Below, piece by piece: positions 59,688 through 64,000 of a DNA stretch of 64,000 nt; position 1 is the first letter of the stretch, and each line of letters opens with the position of its first letter. Both the position numbers and the translations under genes were made by a program. This DNA is from Deltaproteobacteria bacterium. Its GTDB lineage: Bacteria; Desulfobacterota; Desulfomonilia; UBA1062. The notes under the pieces are model-generated. The model was not told where the DNA came from. It did not search any database and saw only the letters and a program-made list of their open reading frames with translations. The stretch is taken from NCBI GenBank assembly GCA_015486075.1, contig WFSG01000005.1, positions 186,001 to 250,000 on the forward strand, in the 5' to 3' direction.

Positions 59688-61592
59688 ATGGAACTAGATA
59701 GGATTGACAGACTAGTTAGTTCAGAGGATCCTGCTGAAAGAAGAGAAGCGGCCATGCTTCTTCCTGGAATAGGCGGAAGGACCTCTGCTGTCAGGCTGGC
59801 AAGGTTACTAACCGATGAAAACCAGGGTGTAAAGGACGCAGCCAATGAAGGTCTTATAGCTCTTGGGGGTAGGGATGTTGTTGAGGTTGTTTTGCCTCTC
59901 TTGAAATCCGATGATATAGGGTTAAGAAATGCGGCTATAGACATACTCAAGAGCGTAGGAAAAGAAGGTCTTGATTTGCTCCATGCCCTGATGGAAGATC
60001 CTGATGATAATACACGTCTGTTCGTTGTGGATATCCTTGGTAGCATAGGGGATACAAGAAGCGTTAGTGTGATTATAGATGCACTAAATGATACAAATTC
60101 TAATGTACGTAACGCAGCAGTGGTCTCCCTTGGCCTTATAGGTGACCCTAGGGCATTTGAATATCTTAAAAAGATGATAAACGACGGAGAATGGATAAGA
60201 TTCTCTGTTATAGAGGCTATATCCCGCCTTGATCATCCTGATGTTTTGCCTTTTCTATTAGAGGAACTCAAGAGATGGTCTGATGATGAGCTAACACTCT
60301 CGGTGATCCTGGAGGCAGTGGCAACCATAAGTGATCAATCTGTTTTAAGTCAACTCCTTTCCATTCTTGAAGAGTCCGACAATACATACAAGAGACTAGC
60401 TATAGTTAATACTATATTGCAGGTCCTCAATCCTGAGTTTCTCGAGTCAATTCCTGACAATAAAAAGACCTATGTAAAGAAGGTGATCGAGTGGCACTTG
60501 CTTGACGCAGATGATGACAAAGTTGTGAAGATGCTGGAAGGCCTTGAAAAGATAGGAGACATAGGATCGGTTGGAAAGGTCCTGGAACTAGCTAGAAGGA
60601 CAGACCCCGATGATCAGGTTGAGATATGGAAGGCCATTAAGCGTGTACTGGTGGCATTGAAAGACCATGATAAGATCTTAAGTCTTCTGGGCAGCAATGA
60701 TGAAAAGCTCGTTATACTGGGGGCAGAAGTCCTTAGTTCGATAGGTACAGAGAAGGATGTAATCTATATGGCCGAGAGACTAGGTTCTTCTGGTCTTTAT
60801 GCCAAGCGTGCCCTTACTGCTGCCATGGCCAAGATAGCCTCTCCTGTAGCAAGGGAAACGTTCAAGCGACTTTTGAATGAAGATGATGGCCATGTGCTTT
60901 CCAATGCAATCCACGGTCTGGGTAGTGTTGGCGAACCGAGGGACGTAGACGACCTTGTACCTTTGTTAAACCATAGATACGCGGATGTAAGGCAGGCTGC
61001 TCTTGAAGCCATTATATCGATAGATACGGCTAAGGCCGAAAGTGTATTTTTATCAATGATAAAAGATCCTGATTCTGAGCTTAGGATACTTGGCCTTGAA
61101 GGCTTAAGTGGTATGCACAGTGATAGCTTGACCAGCGAGATAGAGCATCTTCTTAAGGATGTAGATGCAAGCGTACGTGTGGCCGCGCTGCGCGAGGTGG
61201 TAAACAAGCAGCTTGAGATTGACCAAAACCTATTGCAGAGACTCATGAAGGATAAAGAAGACCAGGTAAGGCACGTTGCACTGGAGATAGCAGGTGAGAA
61301 AGCGATAGATGGATTAAGACCTATAATAGAAGATTATATAGGTAAGGCTGATATATGGACTTCATATCATGCCGTGAAGGCCCTAGGCGGGTTTAAAGAC
61401 GAAAAGGCAAAGTCAAGGCTTATAGATATACTGAAAGATGGCGAGGATGTATTAAAGATAGCGGCTGCAAATGCCCTTGAAACATGGGATGACAGAACTC
61501 TTGCAGATGAAATAGAACCCTTCACCGAAGACGAGAATCCAGATGTAGCAAGGGCTGTGTCCAAGGCCATAAATACTCTTAGGGGGTTGTGA
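59688..61592 (+). CDS. HEAT-repeat protein
   Basis: A 634-residue cytosolic solenoid made of about 18 HEAT-like repeats with the recurring pattern DxxVRxAAxxALGxIGDxxAxxxLxxLL, for example VRNAAVVSLGLIGDPRAFEYL. No enzymatic motif, signal peptide or membrane helix is present. It probably scaffolds protein contacts. It is preceded by a GGGAGAG site and overlaps the HDOD gene by four bases, so it belongs to the motility/signalling operon. I cannot assign a specific function. Confidence 0.85.
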   Translation: MELDRIDRLVSSEDPAERREAAMLLPGIGGRTSAVRLARLLTDENQGVKDAANEGLIALGGRDVVEVVLPLLKSDDIGLRNAAIDILKSVGKEGLDLLHALMEDPDDNTRLFVVDILGSIGDTRSVSVIIDALNDTNSNVRNAAVVSLGLIGDPRAFEYLKKMINDGEWIRFSVIEAISRLDHPDVLPFLLEELKRWSDDELTLSVILEAVATISDQSVLSQLLSILEESDNTYKRLAIVNTILQVLNPEFLESIPDNKKTYVKKVIEWHLLDADDDKVVKMLEGLEKIGDIGSVGKVLELARRTDPDDQVEIWKAIKRVLVALKDHDKILSLLGSNDEKLVILGAEVLSSIGTEKDVIYMAERLGSSGLYAKRALTAAMAKIASPVARETFKRLLNEDDGHVLSNAIHGLGSVGEPRDVDDLVPLLNHRYADVRQAALEAIISIDTAKAESVFLSMIKDPDSELRILGLEGLSGMHSDSLTSEIEHLLKDVDASVRVAALREVVNKQLEIDQNLLQRLMKDKEDQVRHVALEIAGEKAIDGLRPIIEDYIGKADIWTSYHAVKALGGFKDEKAKSRLIDILKDGEDVLKIAAANALETWDDRTLADEIEPFTEDENPDVARAVSKAINTLRGL

Positions 61593-62488
61593 TCTTGACA
61601 AGGGATGAAGTCCTAAAACATCTAGAAAAGATCGAGGACCTTCCCACTTTGCCTGAAGTTGTATCCAGAATAATTGTCTTGGCGCAATCGCCGGATGTAA
61701 ACATTAGAGACCTTTCTGGACTTATTCATAGGGATCCACCCCTTGCTGCCAAGGTCTTGAAGGTGGCAAATGCTCCCTATTACAGGTGTTTTTTAAAGGA
61801 CATAGATTCTCTGGATAGGGCAATCATTTTGCTTGGGATGGAAGAAATTGTAAATATAGTGACTTCAGTATCTGTCATGTCTGTCTTTGTGGACAAGGGG
61901 AGGGGGACAGGTTTTAAGAGAAAGCAGTTCTGGAATCACTGTGTTGCAACAGGTATTATAGCAAGGTCCTTTGCTAGGGAGCTTAGCGCGAAGACGGCAG
62001 GAAAAGAATTTGTTGGTGGACTTTTGCACGATATCGGAAAGATTCTACTCGATGCATATTTCCACAGTTCGTTTGTTGAGGCATACGAATATTCAATCGA
62101 AAACAGATGTCCTCTTTTCATGGCAGAGTCTAGGATACTCGGGATAACCCATATGGAAGTTGGGTACCTGCTTGCGTTAAAATGGGGTCTTCCACAATAT
62201 CTCGGTGACATAATACTGAACCACCACTGGCCTGATAAAGCAAGATTCAAGGATATGGTTGCCATAGTGTCAATAGCCAACCTACTGGCAAAGGCCGGTA
62301 AATACGCTTACGGGGGGGAGAAGTCCTCGTTTATTCTGAGCGATCAAAGTGGGTGGCAGGTCTTAGACAACATGGGTTATACCGTGGGTGCAGTTGACAT
62401 GGAAAGGTTTACGATGTCCATGGATAATGTTGGGAAAGAGGTCGATAGCTATATAACGACAGTATCAGGACATTCAAATGGGAGATAG
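61589..62488 (+). CDS. HDOD domain signalling protein
   Basis: A 299-residue protein with an HDOD domain at about 15-215. LPTLPEVVSRIIVLAQSPD and VNIRDLSGLIHRDPPLAAKVLKVANAPYY are hallmark sequences; the HD pair is present in GGLLHDIGKILLD. The start is GTG overlapping the HEAT stop. HDOD proteins mediate signalling without proven catalysis in most cases, often with chemotaxis or c-di-GMP systems. It overlaps cheR by 11 bases. Confidence 0.9.
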   Translation: MILTRDEVLKHLEKIEDLPTLPEVVSRIIVLAQSPDVNIRDLSGLIHRDPPLAAKVLKVANAPYYRCFLKDIDSLDRAIILLGMEEIVNIVTSVSVMSVFVDKGRGTGFKRKQFWNHCVATGIIARSFARELSAKTAGKEFVGGLLHDIGKILLDAYFHSSFVEAYEYSIENRCPLFMAESRILGITHMEVGYLLALKWGLPQYLGDIILNHHWPDKARFKDMVAIVSIANLLAKAGKYAYGGEKSSFILSDQSGWQVLDNMGYTVGAVDMERFTMSMDNVGKEVDSYITTVSGHSNGR

Positions 62489-63347
62489 CACGGTGCCTTT
62501 GGGTTACGCAAAGTCCTCAATGTCAGAAGAAGATTTCAGACTTTTAAGAGACTTCATATACGAGAATTCAGGTATATACTTCTCCGACGCCAAGAAAGAT
62601 CTTTTAGAGAACAGGCTCTCTCTTCGTCTGAAGGCCAACAACCTTAAGGATTACCAGGAGTATTATTACATGCTAAGGTATGGTCCCCAGCAGAGTAGGG
62701 AGATCAAGGCACTTTTTGACTCTGTGAGTACCAATGAAACGAGTTTTTTTAGAAGTCCACCACAAATACAGGCATTACAGGATTACGCACTGATAGATGT
62801 CGTTAAGAAAAGGCTCGAGAGGGGCGAGAATATCTTGAGGATGTGGTCTGCCGGGTGTTCAACTGGGGAGGAACCCTATACAATGGCTATAGTTGTCAAG
62901 GAATTTCTGAAAGAAAGACTATCTGAATGGGATGTTAAGATACTTGCCAGCGATATAAGTGAGAGGGCCCTTAGCTCGGCAAGGAGGGCAGAATACAACG
63001 CCTACAGCCTTCGCAGTATGCCGGATCTATTAAAGTATAAGTATTTTGATAATAGTGGAAATACTTATAAGGTTAAAGATGAAATAAAGAAGCTTGTTGA
63101 ATTACAATATCTTAACTTTGTAGATTCGAAAAGGGTAAGCCTTATGCAGGGGTTTGATATAGTGTTTTGCAGGAATGTACTTATATACTTTGATGATGCA
63201 CTGCGAAAAAGGTTTGTATCACAGTTGTATGATAGTCTCATACCCGGCGGGTATCTTTTTATTGGTCACTCTGAGTCTCTGCATAATATAACGAGAGCCT
63301 TTAAACTGGTGCACTTTCCCGGTGCTCTGGCTTACAAAAAGGAATAA
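62478..63347 (+). CDS. cheR: Chemotaxis protein methyltransferase CheR
   Basis: SAM-dependent methyltransferase that methylates Glu residues on chemoreceptors. The N-terminal helical domain (about 15-85, FRLLRDFIYENSGIYFSDAKKDLLENRL) precedes the Rossmann domain with the SAM loop MWSAGCSTGEEPYTMAIV and CRNVLIYFD. The 289-residue length is typical. ATG overlaps the HDOD end. Confidence 0.95.
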   Translation: MGDSTVPLGYAKSSMSEEDFRLLRDFIYENSGIYFSDAKKDLLENRLSLRLKANNLKDYQEYYYMLRYGPQQSREIKALFDSVSTNETSFFRSPPQIQALQDYALIDVVKKRLERGENILRMWSAGCSTGEEPYTMAIVVKEFLKERLSEWDVKILASDISERALSSARRAEYNAYSLRSMPDLLKYKYFDNSGNTYKVKDEIKKLVELQYLNFVDSKRVSLMQGFDIVFCRNVLIYFDDALRKRFVSQLYDSLIPGGYLFIGHSESLHNITRAFKLVHFPGALAYKKE

Positions 63348-63357
63348 TGGAGGGGAT

Positions 63358-63738
63358 ATGGCCAAGATACTGATTGTTGATGATTCCCCTACGGCGAGAA
63401 AGCTTATGGTGCATACACTGAGGCCAAGGGGCTACGAGTGTATAGAAGCATCGGATGGATTTGATGCACTGGAGAAGATGGTAATGCATCCAGACGTGGA
63501 GCTTGTTATAACCGACCTGAACATGCCAAACATGGATGGAATGGAACTTATCAAGGAAATAAGAAAGAACTCGGAATATAGGGATCTGCCTATTATAATG
63601 CTTACTACTGAGAATGACAGCCATAATCGCAGAAAGGTAATGCAAGCAGGGGCAGACTTATACATGGTAAAGCCATCTCCGTCGCATATTATTCTCTACA
63701 AGGTAGAGAGTTTGCTCAACGCCGATATTGATAGATAA
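63358..63738 (+). CDS. CheY-like single-domain response regulator
   Basis: Receiver domain of about 126 residues: ILIVDDSPTARKLMVHTLRPRGY, Asp in VITDLNMPNMDGMEL, Thr in MLTTEND and Lys in VKPSPS. AATGGAGGGG precedes this ATG; the track's longer start lies inside cheR. It is a second, more divergent CheY in the operon, perhaps serving the HDOD/CheR module instead of the motor. Confidence 0.92.
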   Translation: MAKILIVDDSPTARKLMVHTLRPRGYECIEASDGFDALEKMVMHPDVELVITDLNMPNMDGMELIKEIRKNSEYRDLPIIMLTTENDSHNRRKVMQAGADLYMVKPSPSHIILYKVESLLNADIDR

Positions 63739-63752
63739 TGATTTAGTTTAGA

Positions 63753-64000
63753 TTATGAAAGACCATGACTTCTTAAATTATTTAGGATTTCAGAAAGAAT
63801 CCTTGTGTTAAGGTAGCCTTTGTATACAAGCATCACCTTTCCGTTTTTCACTACGATAAGGCTTGGTAGACAAGTTATGTTCTGGTTGAATACGATATCT
63901 TCACTGCAATGGTATGCCATGAATTTGGAAGACTTAATGTTTCCCAAATGTTGTACGCCGAGGGGATCTTTACCCACGAGAAGGAGCAGGAACGAAGTGC
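63753..64000 (-). CDS. Thioredoxin-fold protein, C-terminal part (partial at window edge)
   Basis: The minus-strand frame stays open to the right edge (about 81 codons), beyond the track's GTG. The sequence VNQNITCLPSLIVVKNGKVMLVYKGYLNTRILSEIL resembles the second half of a thioredoxin fold with the cis-Pro before Ser (CLPSLIV). The active-site cysteines would lie outside the window. It converges with the last response-regulator gene. Confidence 0.5.
   Translation of the reverse strand, partial: TSFLLLLVGKDPLGVQHLGNIKSSKFMAYHCSEDIVFNQNITCLPSLIVVKNGKVMLVYKGYLNTRILSEILNNLRSHGLS

Overview
The window reads as a contiguous piece of chromosome from a Gram-negative, motile, anaerobic and probably diazotrophic bacterium. 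Outer-membrane and LPS genes (GT9 heptosyltransferase-like, LPS-kinase-like domain, TorF-type porin) indicate a diderm. An octaheme cytochrome c, a glycyl radical enzyme with its activase, and Rex indicate anaerobic life. Sigma-54, sigma-32 and sigma-28 type promoters can be read directly. Arg is often AGG/AGA and Ile often ATA. A Thermodesulfobacteriota (Desulfobacterota)-like or neighbouring lineage is my inference; no marker here fixes the taxon. No insertion sequence, prophage or CRISPR array was seen.

Layout. 1-4745: a K+ channel with RCK domain, ruvX, mltG, then two response regulators (REC-SHOCT and REC-GAF-HD-GYP). 4763-10903: envelope genes, namely a coiled-coil membrane protein, GT9, an unusual GT2/LPS-kinase fusion, GT39 and periplasmic HtrA. 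11185-11894: a sigma-54 promoter in front of three tiny membrane proteins, one AtpZ-like. 11982-19455 (minus): cyclase-family protein, dGTPase-like, glyS, glyQ, recO, mgtE and a RodZ-like HTH protein. 19659-28563: MBL hydrolase, TIGR03960-type radical SAM/DUF2344 protein, a nucleotidyltransferase-like protein, TPM protein and LemA on plus; a UvrD-type helicase and a U32 protein on minus; then tRNA-Arg(CCT).

28893-37345 is a nitrogen/molybdenum block. A NifA-type activator lies upstream of amt-PII-porin-glutamine amidotransferase, which has a textbook sigma-54 promoter; modABC points the other way. The PII protein has Phe at both T-loop tyrosine positions, and the amidotransferase lacks the usual QFHPE histidine. 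37552-39768 encodes an octaheme cytochrome c with its own sigma-70-like promoter and terminator.

39950-45151 (minus) is the most novel-looking locus: tetR, a large glycyl radical enzyme with an N-terminal SCP2-like (sterol-carrier) domain, its radical SAM activase and a DUF4125 protein, with a candidate TetR operator in front. 45436-49680 is a heat-shock block (clpB and three tandem hsp20 genes), each transcription unit with a sigma-32-like promoter and a strong terminator. rex follows.

50753-63738 is a flagellar/chemotaxis region: a sigma-28 promoter before a small ORF and flgM; an ABC-type solute-binding protein on the other strand; then flhB-flhA-flhF-flhG-fliA-cheY-fliL-like-HEAT repeat-HDOD-cheR-cheY, tightly packed and probably co-transcribed. 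The window ends in a partial thioredoxin-like gene.
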